The notes under the pieces: model-generated
What the model was told of the DNA's origin: nothing
The model's database searches: none
Seen by the model: only the letters and a program-made list of their open reading frames with translations
Assembly: GCA_965140555.1 (NCBI GenBank)
Contig: OZ223259.1
Location: forward strand, 62,001-126,000
Length of the DNA: 64,000 bases
From: UBA1351 sp965140555
Lineage (GTDB): Bacteria > Bacillota > Clostridia > Lachnospirales > Vallitaleaceae
Direction: 5' to 3'
Program-made: the position numbers and the translations under genes
Shown: in pieces, positions 45,353 to 54,434 of the stretch
How the letters are laid out: each line of letters starts with the position of its first letter
Numbering within the stretch: the stretch's first letter is position 1

Positions 45353-46036
45353 TTAACGTTTAACGAGTCTCTTACGCAAAAGATGTGTAATAACGAGTGT
45401 TCCCACAACCATAATCACAAAAACCAGTAAAATAAGTAAGGCTGTTTGGAAAAAGAAAATTTCAGGAACCATATTAATAAGTATATCCGTCCGAGGATCT
45501 AATAGCCACAAATCATTATCAAAGAATATTTTGTGAAACAAAACAAAATACTTTGAAAAATTTGATTGAAATAAAACAAAAAGAACTACAGATACGCCAA
45601 AGGCACCAACAAAGAAAAACTTTAGCTGATTAATCCAATCCGCTAATTGTTTTCTACGACTACGCCATAAATAAAGAAGAAGGAGTATTAGAATAATAGC
45701 TCCATAGTCACGAATGTGTTTGCCACCCATAAATAGTGTCTTCACATCAGCCATGTGGGCTTTTTCTCTCTCTCCAAACACTTCATCTTCTCGACCGTTA
45801 ATGGTCGCTGTCATATCAAGCGAATCTCTCTTATCAATAAGATAGTCCATCATTTTATCTGTTACAACCATTAACTCATCCACCGTCATGTGTGTCGTTG
45901 CTTCAATATTATGGTGCTCATAATGCCACTCAAAGTAAGGATCAAAATATACAACAGCCTGAACCGCCGAAAATAGCAATGTCAAAAACAACACCATGTC
46001 CATAACAAACCAAACAATTCCTTTAATGACTTTCAT
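45353..46036 (-). CDS. TIGR01906/DUF1461 integral membrane protein
   Basis: A 227-residue protein with four or five membrane helices. It has the family pattern of a first helix, a loop with REKAHMADVKTLFMGGKHIR, and LFHKIFFDNDLWLLDPRTDI before the last helix. Function unknown. It overlaps the previous gene by 14 bases, so translation is likely coupled. Confidence 0.85.
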   Translation of the reverse strand: MKVIKGIVWFVMDMVLFLTLLFSAVQAVVYFDPYFEWHYEHHNIEATTHMTVDELMVVTDKMMDYLIDKRDSLDMTATINGREDEVFGEREKAHMADVKTLFMGGKHIRDYGAIILILLLLYLWRSRRKQLADWINQLKFFFVGAFGVSVVLFVLFQSNFSKYFVLFHKIFFDNDLWLLDPRTDILINMVPEIFFFQTALLILLVFVIMVVGTLVITHLLRKRLVKR

Positions 46037-46370
46037 GACGCTCTCCTTCTAGTTCCATAATGATATGCTCTTGCGTAATGGTTCGTCCTGATTGCACCAC
46101 CTGAAATACTGTATTCAAAACAAATTGTTTGAACTCATATGATTGTTTTACAACGCCCAAGAGGTATATTGCTTCCAAACGCTCTAGCCGCTCATTCAAC
46201 TCTTTTGCCGACACATACTCCATAAGAAAGGGCTTAGATGGACGTAAAATAACATAAGCCCACTTACTCTTCAAAACTATGGGATCTTTTTTAAAAAGTT
46301 TTTCAATTTTTCTCTTCTCTTTTTCAGAAATACTTGCCCCGTAATATAAAGGCTTAATACATTCCATCAT
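46023..46370 (-). CDS. Uncharacterised 115-residue protein
   Basis: A small soluble, mixed alpha/beta, basic protein opening MMECIKPLYYGASISEKEKR. It has no signal or membrane segment and I recognise no family. A GAGGTAATCCT site inside the end of the preceding gene supports translation. Sits between the His-rich protein and DUF1461, with overlap to the latter. Confidence 0.7.
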   Translation of the reverse strand: MMECIKPLYYGASISEKEKRKIEKLFKKDPIVLKSKWAYVILRPSKPFLMEYVSAKELNERLERLEAIYLLGVVKQSYEFKQFVLNTVFQVVQSGRTITQEHIIMELEGERHESH

Positions 46371-46380
46371 AGGATTACCT

Positions 46381-47919
46381 CTAGTCTATTAACTGGTTCA
46401 TATAACTATATATGTTCTGCATACACATTACTTTTTCTCCTACATTACTACATGATGCAATAGAATAATGTATATGGTCATATATTTCTTGAGCATTACT
46501 ATGATTCATTTGGAAAATCCCCATCATCACACTCATACGACCTCTTCTGATTTCACGGCTATCGCTATTGAATACTTCTTCCATGCGCTCAATAAGTTCT
46601 TGCTTTTTGAACATTAACCCATGGCGATCAATCGGTGTTAAGTCTAAGGATTCCGGTCGTTGAATAAAATAGCCTTCCTTTGTCAATAAAAATGCATATT
46701 CAAGTTTTCTAAGCATATGCATCTGAATATTTTCATCATCACTATTGCCTGCTTCCATTAATTTATCTAAGGAAAAAGATACTTCCATAAGCGCTTCACC
46801 TAAAGGTTCATAATTTTCTTCTACATAATCAAAGACTTCAACTAAATCCATCTCTTCATGATTAAGCTCCAGTAACCGCTTCACAACATGATATGTCTCA
46901 TCCTCTTGTAAGTCGTCTGTTGACAAAACAATACCCATAAGGTGATTAATAATTTCAGCTGTATCCAACGCTTTTTCTAGCAATTCATTTTTGGCTTCTG
47001 TAAGATGATACATCTCATGATAAGCTTCATCCATAGCACTTTCTTCATCCTCAGACATAATCACTTTATAAGATTCCAAACGATCAGCAATCTCTCCAAA
47101 AAGGGCTCCATAACCTTCAACACCTTCGGGATAAAAAGATTCTGTCAATATTTCCAAATGGTTATTTACAGAATGCTCTGCTATACCTGCTAGTTTTTCA
47201 AAATAAGCATCTACAAATCCAAAAAATTTATTTTTATGCATTCGCATTGGTAGCTCCGGATAAATATATCTCAAATGTTCTCGTATCTCATTCGTATCTT
47301 CTATCGCCATTAATTGTTCAACGACTCTTTTGGAAAAAGCTTCATCCGAATCCATAGCCAACAATGTTTCCGAACTATAACGATTCTTATAATATACATT
47401 TTCTAATAATGAAATCATATCCCCATATGCTGTAAGGACCTTTGCTTGCTGCTCTAGTTCATCTCGAATTTGAGTCAATTCAGACATTGTAGGAAGCATT
47501 CCGCTATTTTTTAGTCCAGTGACAATCTCTTTCAAGCGGTAGACAAGTAGATTTAATTCACCACTCTCTAATGTGATTTTATGCCCTGCATGATGATGAT
47601 GGTCGTGATGATGGTCATGCTCATTTTCATCCTCGTGGTGATGGTGGTCGTGATGATGGTCATGCTCATTTTCATCCTCGTGGTGATGGTGATCGTGATG
47701 ATGATCATCATGCTCATGGGCACTCTCCTCTTGATCCTCTTCCCTTTCTAGGAAGCTGTAATACTTTAATCCAAGAGTTATAAGATGAAACTTTGATAAA
47801 GCTTCACCACTCAATTGTATCCAGTCTTCAATTAGATGCTTATCATTAAAAACTTGATTTGCACCTATTTTATTCATTTTTTTTGTAAGTTCTTTTAATG
47901 CTTGATTATTATGACTCAT
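46381..47919 (-). CDS. Uncharacterised protein with a histidine-cluster region
   Basis: A 512-residue soluble protein. Residues 68-113 are a His/Asp/Glu cluster: the unit EDENEHDHHHDHHHH is repeated at 81-95 and 96-110 after a partial copy. The rest is acidic and alpha-helical (for example TYHVVKRLLELNHEEMDL), with no recognised domain. His clusters of this kind bind divalent metals (Zn, Ni, Co, Cu) in chaperones and buffers. The repeat may be expandable. Downstream of two ABC-2 permeases and upstream of YtfJ/DUF2953. Confidence 0.72.
   Translation of the reverse strand: MSHNNQALKELTKKMNKIGANQVFNDKHLIEDWIQLSGEALSKFHLITLGLKYYSFLEREEDQEESAHEHDDHHHDHHHHEDENEHDHHHDHHHHEDENEHDHHHDHHHHAGHKITLESGELNLLVYRLKEIVTGLKNSGMLPTMSELTQIRDELEQQAKVLTAYGDMISLLENVYYKNRYSSETLLAMDSDEAFSKRVVEQLMAIEDTNEIREHLRYIYPELPMRMHKNKFFGFVDAYFEKLAGIAEHSVNNHLEILTESFYPEGVEGYGALFGEIADRLESYKVIMSEDEESAMDEAYHEMYHLTEAKNELLEKALDTAEIINHLMGIVLSTDDLQEDETYHVVKRLLELNHEEMDLVEVFDYVEENYEPLGEALMEVSFSLDKLMEAGNSDDENIQMHMLRKLEYAFLLTKEGYFIQRPESLDLTPIDRHGLMFKKQELIERMEEVFNSDSREIRRGRMSVMMGIFQMNHSNAQEIYDHIHYSIASCSNVGEKVMCMQNIYSYMNQLID
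47590..47694. repeat. 45-bp tandem coding repeat encoding the His cluster
   Basis: Two complete near-identical 45-base units plus a partial one within the gene above; each encodes 15 residues (E-D-E-N-E-H-D-H-H-H-D-H-H-H-H). The in-frame repeat could vary in copy number by slippage. Confidence 0.8.
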
Positions 47920-47928
47920 ATGATCTCC

Positions 47929-49101
47929 TTAACCTTCAATCGCTTTTCTTTCTAAGACAGCATGAACTATCCACATGATACAACAATAAAAGCTTGTATA
48001 AATACTATACTCCAGGATATAGTCCTTGTCAAAGTATGATTCTATTGCATAAAAAGAAGGGAATATTTTTGATAGAATGCCAGACATTACTGTCGTGCTT
48101 CCGACAGAATAAAAGCTTCCGCTCAACATCCCCATAAGCATGAGAATAACGGTACTTGCAAAGACAAAGGTTATAGGTTTCCGAGCAATTACCATAACCC
48201 CTTGTACAAACCCAGTCACTGCCATAACATATAGCCCATATACAGCAGTAAGATGTAGGATTCCTTTTCCTCCATACACACCAACGACTATCATTGGCAC
48301 AATCGCAAGAATTCCTACCAGTATCATAACCATCCATCCGCTTAATTGAAGAACCCAAGAATGTACAGGCGTAGAGTATATACGCTTTCGAACCTCCTCA
48401 GATTCCTGCCCCATTAAATGCATACCGGCAAATACAATAAAAAAGCCAATCAAAATTTGAATGACACCCACTGTCATTTTCTCCAATAGCACTTGCCTAG
48501 AGGCACCGCTAGATACCATATTTTTTTCTTTCCAAGAAATTTTCAAATATTTTAATGCCGTTTCCTTATCCGCATTATATCCACTTTGTTCATACACTTC
48601 ATTGTATACAGGTGCTACTTTTTCATCCTTCAATGTCAGTAGTGCATCATGATAAAACCTTGCAGCTGTTTGTTTAGCTGACTCTTCCAAGAAAATTCCC
48701 GTAACTATATCGGTCAACATTACAGCAAAGGCATTATCCGCCAGATATACCATCTGGAAAAGTTCCTCGTAATTCCCCATCTCCATCTTGTCTTTCATAT
48801 CTTCCGGCAACACATAGAGGGCTTCAATACGTTGATCACGCAGGGCATCTTCTCCTTCTTGCCTAGACATTCGCGTTACATGTATACTCGGTTCATTTTG
48901 CATCTTCTCAATGAATGTTTCATTATAATCCGTATCGCCATTATTAACAACACCAATCCCAATAACAAGTCCTTGATTCACTTGCTGATATAACCCCACC
49001 ATCATCGTTATTATTAATGCAACAAGACCGATGTATAAAAACCAAAAGCTTCGTTGATTGAAAAGGAGTTTTAGACGTAACCGTAAGAGCGATACTATCA
49101 T
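47929..49101 (-). CDS. ABC-2 type permease (second of a pair)
   Basis: A 390-residue membrane protein. An N-terminal helix (about 18-38) is followed by an extracytoplasmic domain of about 175 residues and then five or six helices, the ABC2_membrane_3/YhgE-like layout. The domain includes DNAFAVMLTDIVTGIFL. It overlaps the previous permease by four bases, so the two are likely made together as a heterodimer. No ATPase gene is next to them. Confidence 0.82.
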   Translation of the reverse strand: MIVSLLRLRLKLLFNQRSFWFLYIGLVALIITMMVGLYQQVNQGLVIGIGVVNNGDTDYNETFIEKMQNEPSIHVTRMSRQEGEDALRDQRIEALYVLPEDMKDKMEMGNYEELFQMVYLADNAFAVMLTDIVTGIFLEESAKQTAARFYHDALLTLKDEKVAPVYNEVYEQSGYNADKETALKYLKISWKEKNMVSSGASRQVLLEKMTVGVIQILIGFFIVFAGMHLMGQESEEVRKRIYSTPVHSWVLQLSGWMVMILVGILAIVPMIVVGVYGGKGILHLTAVYGLYVMAVTGFVQGVMVIARKPITFVFASTVILMLMGMLSGSFYSVGSTTVMSGILSKIFPSFYAIESYFDKDYILEYSIYTSFYCCIMWIVHAVLERKAIEG

Positions 49102-50321
49102 TGTTTTATCTCCTTTCTCTCGGTAATATAGACTGCCAAGCTAATCATGACAATAAGGCTGATAAGCATCCCGCTATATAAAGCTAAGACGGATATATCC
49201 CCAATTTTCAAATGCAAAAATATCATTTGGCGAATACCATGATAATTCGGCGTAAAACGAGCCAATCGTTGCATCGTTATAGGCATTAACGGCAGAGGTA
49301 TAATCGATCCCCCTAGAAGCGCTGTTAAAAAGCCAACGACACCGCCAAATAACATAAGGTTCGTCTCTGATTCAAAAATGGCCGATAGAAGCACCCCCAT
49401 AGCTATACTGACGCCAATCATCAATATACAATATATTAAGAGTGACCAACTATTAACAAAAAATCCATCTTCAAAAAACAAAGACATAATTCCCGTCCAT
49501 ACCATAAATCCCAAAAAGGTTAATCCCACATAACCTATAAAAGATCCAATGAGGTAATTCCCCACTGAAAAACCTGTTAAACGTAGTCTTTTGTATACGC
49601 CTTGATGCCGCTCTTTAATGAGCATCATTGCTGTTACCATGCCCGTGAAAATACATAATATAACAGAAATAGCCGCATAATAATAGGTTAAGCTTAGTAC
49701 CGTCGGAATATTTTGTATCTGCCTATAGGTATACATATTTTGTCGAGTAAACACTTGAGTGATAAGTTCAACCGATAATGCATCATTATATTCCCAAAAG
49801 TCTTCTGATTCAACTTGATCATGTAGAGCCTCATAAAATGCTGTAATTGCAGATTCAACAGAACGGATATATTGCTCATACCCGCTGAATACGTAATCCA
49901 ACACCATACGTTTTGCAGGTTCTTCCCCTTGCAACCTAATGTCCATAGGGACATCTCCAAAATGCATCAAGGATTGTATAAATCCTGAAGGAACAATAAC
50001 AAGAGCATCGAGATGTCCTTTCTCAAATACCTCACTAAGTTCTTTTGAATCGCCTCTTTCAATCATAAAAAACCGATTCAATTCTTTTTTTGACTCAAAA
50101 TCTCGTACTAACATATTAGCGTAAGGCGATTCATCTTCAACACTTACACCCACTCGAATCGGTTGAAAAAATTGATTTTCTACTTCCTTGACTTCCATAA
50201 AAAAATATAGAAAAAGGGTGATTGCCACAGGAATAAACAGCAGATACCAACGATGTCTTAACGCAGAACCCCATTCTTTAGAATTCTTCGTAATAATCAA
50301 TATCCATTGTCTTAGTCCCAT
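49098..50321 (-). CDS. ABC-2 type permease (first of a pair)
   Basis: A 407-residue membrane protein with the same layout: N-terminal helix (about 26-43), extracytoplasmic domain (about 44-215) and six C-terminal helices with TGMVTAMMLIKERHQGVYKR, the usual coupling-helix region of drug/lipid exporters. The cognate ATP-binding subunit is not in this operon. Substrate unknown. Confidence 0.84.
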   Translation of the reverse strand: MGLRQWILIITKNSKEWGSALRHRWYLLFIPVAITLFLYFFMEVKEVENQFFQPIRVGVSVEDESPYANMLVRDFESKKELNRFFMIERGDSKELSEVFEKGHLDALVIVPSGFIQSLMHFGDVPMDIRLQGEEPAKRMVLDYVFSGYEQYIRSVESAITAFYEALHDQVESEDFWEYNDALSVELITQVFTRQNMYTYRQIQNIPTVLSLTYYYAAISVILCIFTGMVTAMMLIKERHQGVYKRLRLTGFSVGNYLIGSFIGYVGLTFLGFMVWTGIMSLFFEDGFFVNSWSLLIYCILMIGVSIAMGVLLSAIFESETNLMLFGGVVGFLTALLGGSIIPLPLMPITMQRLARFTPNYHGIRQMIFLHLKIGDISVLALYSGMLISLIVMISLAVYITERKEIKQ

Positions 50322-50362
50322 AACAATCCCCTTTATCGTTGTATTATGCTCTCAAACTAGTC

Positions 50363-51934
50363 TTACATACCGCCAAATGCGCCAAGTAGTTGCTGTGCAT
50401 TCATCATAATTTCCATGCTTAATTCAGACAAATCTTCGTCTGATAGTGTTGAAAAATCAACAGCTTCTGTCGGAATTTCCGTGAATGCAAAGGCACCACT
50501 AATGTCCGTGATTGCCATTTTAGAATAGACCTCTACATTAAAGCTCATATCTTCTAAATTCGCATCTTGTAACGCAGGATCTGCCTGTTGTGCAGCTTCT
50601 AAAATAGACTCATTCACAGCCACTGTACTTTCCATTCCTACGATTTTGTCATCATCGACATACGCTGTCATGGACATATCCATATTATCATAGATAGCCA
50701 TAGCATCCTCAAATTCATCCACATCTGTATTGAAGGTCGTGTTCATTTCTTCGACAAAGGCATCATACCCTTCATCTATAGCAGCCAACAATTCATCACG
50801 CTTTTGCAACATATAATCGCCCATATCAGGGGTCCATACTGACACAGGATTCATAATGTCGTTTTCACTCACTGCAATAATACTATATGACATATAATCC
50901 TCTTGCTCAATAAGTGTATCCACCATAACCGTTATAACTTCATTGATAAATGCTTTTACTTTCGGATCATTTCCAGCCATCTTTACCAAATCCATATAAA
51001 CGGTCATATATTCACCCATATCTATATCAAGCGTATAGCTATCTCCTGTGACCTTTAATGTTTCATCCAAATAGTTCATTGGAATTTCCATAGACCCGCT
51101 GGCCACATTGGTGATGGTTTTATCCAAATAAGTTAAAACCGGCTCTTTGTACTTATCCTTATCAATCGCTTGATAAGAATCCAATGCGTCCACATTATCC
51201 ATATCATCTATCAACGCTTCCATTACGTCAAAAATATGGTCTACATCAACAAATTGAGCTTCTTCTTGAGACGCACCATTGTCTATCATCAATTGTTGAA
51301 GATCCGACCAATTCATATAGATAACTTTATCATATAGTGCCGGTATAGATACCGCTACTTGGTCTCTATTTGCTAAAACAGTCGCATCAAGTATATCCGA
51401 ACCACTTAATACCACATTCAACTGCATTTCAAAAGCTAAAGCATCCTTATCCATCTTTACGACATATTGGATTTTGGAATTTTTAACTAAATTCTCAACG
51501 ATAGAACGTTGCATTACATCCATACCTGTAAGTTCTAATGTATTAAACCCTACTTCTGCTGCAACGGCGTAGGAATCTTGACTATAGGTATTTATATACG
51601 CATCCATTAACTTTTCACTGTCAGATTTCATCAAGCCATTTTGAGCGAAAACGATAATTCCTACAAGGACAACCGCTGCCAAAACACCAACACCAATCCA
51701 TATATTTCGTTTCTTCTTGCTCGATTCTTCTTCTGTCTTACTGTCTAGTTCCGGATTTATTGGCTGCTCTTCCGTCTCTTGATTAGTCCCTGTTTCCAGC
51801 GGTAATACAGGCTCTTCATGATCTGTCGTTGCCATGGTTTCTTCAACTTCTGTGGTGTGAAAAATAGGTGCACCACATTCCTCACAATACTGGTTTTCAT
51901 TTGGGTTTTCATGCCCACAATTCATACATTTCAT
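50363..51934 (-). CDS. Zinc-ribbon, membrane-anchored protein of unknown function
   Basis: A 523-residue protein and first gene of the operon. An N-terminal zinc ribbon (MKCMNCGHENPNENQYCEEC) is followed by an acidic linker, a single membrane helix (about 78-98, WIGVGVLAAVVLVGIIVF) and a large extracytoplasmic domain rich in Asp/Met. A DUF6583-like region is possible. Start chosen at 51934 behind GGAGG. Zinc ribbons on such anchors are common in Bacillota, and their role is not settled. Confidence 0.75.
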   Translation of the reverse strand: MKCMNCGHENPNENQYCEECGAPIFHTTEVEETMATTDHEEPVLPLETGTNQETEEQPINPELDSKTEEESSKKKRNIWIGVGVLAAVVLVGIIVFAQNGLMKSDSEKLMDAYINTYSQDSYAVAAEVGFNTLELTGMDVMQRSIVENLVKNSKIQYVVKMDKDALAFEMQLNVVLSGSDILDATVLANRDQVAVSIPALYDKVIYMNWSDLQQLMIDNGASQEEAQFVDVDHIFDVMEALIDDMDNVDALDSYQAIDKDKYKEPVLTYLDKTITNVASGSMEIPMNYLDETLKVTGDSYTLDIDMGEYMTVYMDLVKMAGNDPKVKAFINEVITVMVDTLIEQEDYMSYSIIAVSENDIMNPVSVWTPDMGDYMLQKRDELLAAIDEGYDAFVEEMNTTFNTDVDEFEDAMAIYDNMDMSMTAYVDDDKIVGMESTVAVNESILEAAQQADPALQDANLEDMSFNVEVYSKMAITDISGAFAFTEIPTEAVDFSTLSDEDLSELSMEIMMNAQQLLGAFGGM

Positions 51935-51984
51935 ACTATTCCTCCGACTCATGTCTCGATTGAACTCTTTCAACTTTTTCAATC

Positions 51985-52030
51985 TATATTATATAATACA
52001 TATAGGATTAGGGCTTCAAAAGCAAGTTTC
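51985..52030 (-). promoter_or_regulatory. AT-rich promoter region of the ten-gene envelope operon
   Basis: Several candidate -10/-35 pairs overlap here (for example TTTTGA, 17 bases, TATTAT on the minus strand). The exact pair cannot be fixed. The gap between the zinc-ribbon gene and rpsA holds nothing else but the rpsA terminator. Confidence 0.4.
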
Positions 52031-52129
52031 ACTAAATTCACACATAATATATAGATGACGTAGATGTCTTCCTAACACTCAATTATTTGCGAACCTCAAC
52101 TCTATACTTTTGACTCTAATCAGTATATT

Positions 52130-52163
52130 AAAAAAAGATGATTGTAAACAATCATCTTTTTTT
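52130..52163 (-). terminator. Terminator after the S1-domain gene
   Basis: Near-perfect arms AAAAAAGATGATTG and CAATCATCTTTTTTT separated by three to five bases, 20 bases after the stop of the S1 gene. Confidence 0.88.
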
Positions 52164-52181
52164 ATCATACACGATAAAGCT

Positions 52182-53417
52182 TTAATTTTCAATCTTTTTC
52201 AAAATATCACCAAAAACACTGCCCAGGTTTGTTGTCGCCTGCTCATCTGTTTGATAATCTTTCACATTAACATATTCATCCGTTACGACTTCTTCTGCAC
52301 CATCAAGCTTCATTGTCAGTCGTAATTTATGCTCCTTAGCATCAATGCCTAACAATTTAACATTAACATCGGCTCCTTCTGAAACCAAATCAGACGGATG
52401 ATTCACATGCTCATTAGACATTTGAGAAATATGAACTAAACCTTCAACACCAGGAATAATCTCCACGAAAATACCAAAGTCTACGATGCGTTTCACTTTA
52501 CCTTCATATGTTTTACCTACTTCTAGCTTGCCGCTAGATGCATTCCATGGATCGTCTTCTGCATTTTTCATGGATAAACCGATTTTTTGTTTATCGTAAT
52601 CCACATTAATAACAGTTACATTTACAACATCACCTTCTTTAACAACATCAGAAGGTTTCGAAACACGCTTCCAGCTTAATTCATTAATATGTACTAAACC
52701 ATCAACACCTCCGATATCCACAAAAGAACCAAAATGCATGTTCTTTTTAACTGTACCGGTAAATGTATCACCTTTTTTGATTGTCGCGAACAATTCTTCT
52801 TTTTGACGAGCACGTTCTGCCTTCTCAATTTCTTTATGTGACAGAATAACGCGATTTTTCTCACGGTCAAGTTCTACGACTTTTACTGCCAATGTTTGGC
52901 CATTATATTCAGAAAAGTCTTCCACATAACTTGTTGAAATTAGTGATCCCGGCATGAATCCACGTGTGCCTAGAACCTTACATACAAGTCCGCCCTTTAC
53001 AGCTTCTACAACTGTTACATCAATCGTAGTATTGTTGTTCAGTAGCTCTTGTAATTGATCCCAAATGACTTCTTGCTGTGCTTTCTTAAGGGAAAGAACA
53101 ACATTGCCGTCGCCATCATCTTTTCTAACAATCTCTGCTTTGACTTGATCACCAACACTAAATTGTGATGTTAACGGATTGTCAAGATCTGCAAATGTTT
53201 CGCTCAATGGTACAATACCATCAGCAATATAACCAAAGTTGATAATGACTTCTTCATCAGATACTGCCGTTACTTCACCGGACACGATATCCCCTGTAGA
53301 GAAATCCATAAGTGAAGAATCCAACATGTCCTTGTAATCCTCCATTGTCTCTTCTACTTCAACTTGGTTTTCGGTTACAGTTGTTTCTACGTCGTTTACT
53401 ATCTTCTTGTCTTCCAT
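52182..53417 (-). CDS. S1 RNA-binding domain protein (ribosomal protein S1-like)
   Basis: A 411-residue protein with an acidic N-terminus and four S1 domains (about 38-105, 122-190, 208-275, 290-362); typical GGVDGLVHINELSWKRVSKP and FVEIIPGVEGLVHISQM. Low-GC bacteria carry this form of S1 homolog, which binds mRNA and may help translation initiation. The ATG at 53417 is placed about nine bases after GAAGGG; an earlier ATG abuts that site. Confidence 0.9.
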   Translation of the reverse strand: MEDKKIVNDVETTVTENQVEVEETMEDYKDMLDSSLMDFSTGDIVSGEVTAVSDEEVIINFGYIADGIVPLSETFADLDNPLTSQFSVGDQVKAEIVRKDDGDGNVVLSLKKAQQEVIWDQLQELLNNNTTIDVTVVEAVKGGLVCKVLGTRGFMPGSLISTSYVEDFSEYNGQTLAVKVVELDREKNRVILSHKEIEKAERARQKEELFATIKKGDTFTGTVKKNMHFGSFVDIGGVDGLVHINELSWKRVSKPSDVVKEGDVVNVTVINVDYDKQKIGLSMKNAEDDPWNASSGKLEVGKTYEGKVKRIVDFGIFVEIIPGVEGLVHISQMSNEHVNHPSDLVSEGADVNVKLLGIDAKEHKLRLTMKLDGAEEVVTDEYVNVKDYQTDEQATTNLGSVFGDILKKIEN

Positions 53418-53455
53418 CTTAAACATCCCTTCATTGTAATTCTAATACCTACTCT

Positions 53456-53484
53456 ATCATACCTTATTTATCAGTCTTTGTGAA
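53456..53484 (-). promoter_or_regulatory. Promoter of the S1-domain gene
   Basis: Minus strand TTCACA, 17-base spacer, TATGAT about 40 bases before the start codon. Confidence 0.65.
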
Positions 53485-53510
53485 GCCTAACTTTTAATAT
53501 ACAACGCATC

Positions 53511-54434
53511 CTACCGTTCCTCACGGAAATAAGAGAGATTCAAAGCATTAGGAGGTGCGTTCTCTTTTGACTGCCTCATGGAGCTGATAACCAAGACAAC
53601 AATCGTCACTAAGTAGGGCAATGCATCGAGTAGACTCTGAGGAATACTGAATTGCTGCAAGCGATACCCTATAATACTCAATCCGCCAAAAAGGAGAGAT
53701 CCCAAAATAGCCTTATAGGGATTCCATGAGACAAAAATAACGAGTGCAATAGCAATCCATCCACGCCCTGCTGTTACTTGCTCTTGCCACTGGGGAACAT
53801 CCACAATGGAAAGATAAGCACCACCTAGTCCGCACAAGGCACCACCTAATAACACATGCACATATTTATAAAAAGAAATATTGACACCTGATGCATCAGC
53901 TGCACCAGGATTCTCACCTACAGCTCTCAGATTTAATCCTGTACGTGTTTGATACAGGTATATTCCGATGATAACAGCAAATAGTAAACTGATGTAAATA
54001 AACACATCATGTTGAAAAAGTAACGGACCCAGTATCGGGATCTGGCTAAGACCCGGAATCTGAATCGGACTAAAGTATTCTATAAACTCCGGGGACATCT
54101 TTTGTCCGACAAAATGTGTCCCTGCAAAACTAGACACACCTGTACCAAAGATAGTAAGCGTTAATCCGGACACAACTTGATTTGCTCGTAAGCTTATTGT
54201 TAAAAATCCGTAAATCAAAGCGCCCATTGCGCCTGCAATACCTGCTGCAAAAAAAGCGAGTATCGGGTTATTGGTCATGAATCCTACCGCAAAACCTGCT
54301 ACCGCACCTAGAAGCATCATCCCCTCAACTCCCAGGTTCAAATGTCCCGCTTTTTCTGTTAATAACTCTCCTAATGTCGCCAGTAGAAGAGGTGTTGCCG
54401 CAATCACCATAGCAATGATAAATCCATTAAGCAT
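53511..54434 (-). CDS. Nucleoside ABC transporter permease (NupQ-like)
   Basis: A 307-residue permease with about eight helices of the BPD_transp_2 family: TEKAGHLNLGVEGMMLLGAV is the diagnostic segment for nucleoside/BMP-type permeases. It is the second membrane subunit, overlapping the other permease by eight bases. It should form the channel of a purine-nucleoside importer fed by the BMP lipoprotein. Confidence 0.9.
   Translation of the reverse strand: MLNGFIIAMVIAATPLLLATLGELLTEKAGHLNLGVEGMMLLGAVAGFAVGFMTNNPILAFFAAGIAGAMGALIYGFLTISLRANQVVSGLTLTIFGTGVSSFAGTHFVGQKMSPEFIEYFSPIQIPGLSQIPILGPLLFQHDVFIYISLLFAVIIGIYLYQTRTGLNLRAVGENPGAADASGVNISFYKYVHVLLGGALCGLGGAYLSIVDVPQWQEQVTAGRGWIAIALVIFVSWNPYKAILGSLLFGGLSIIGYRLQQFSIPQSLLDALPYLVTIVVLVISSMRQSKENAPPNALNLSYFREER

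Noticed and set aside
47590..47694. Regular repeats that resemble a short CRISPR array
   Set aside because: The repeats are contiguous 45-bp coding units without spacers and are in frame with the His-cluster gene.
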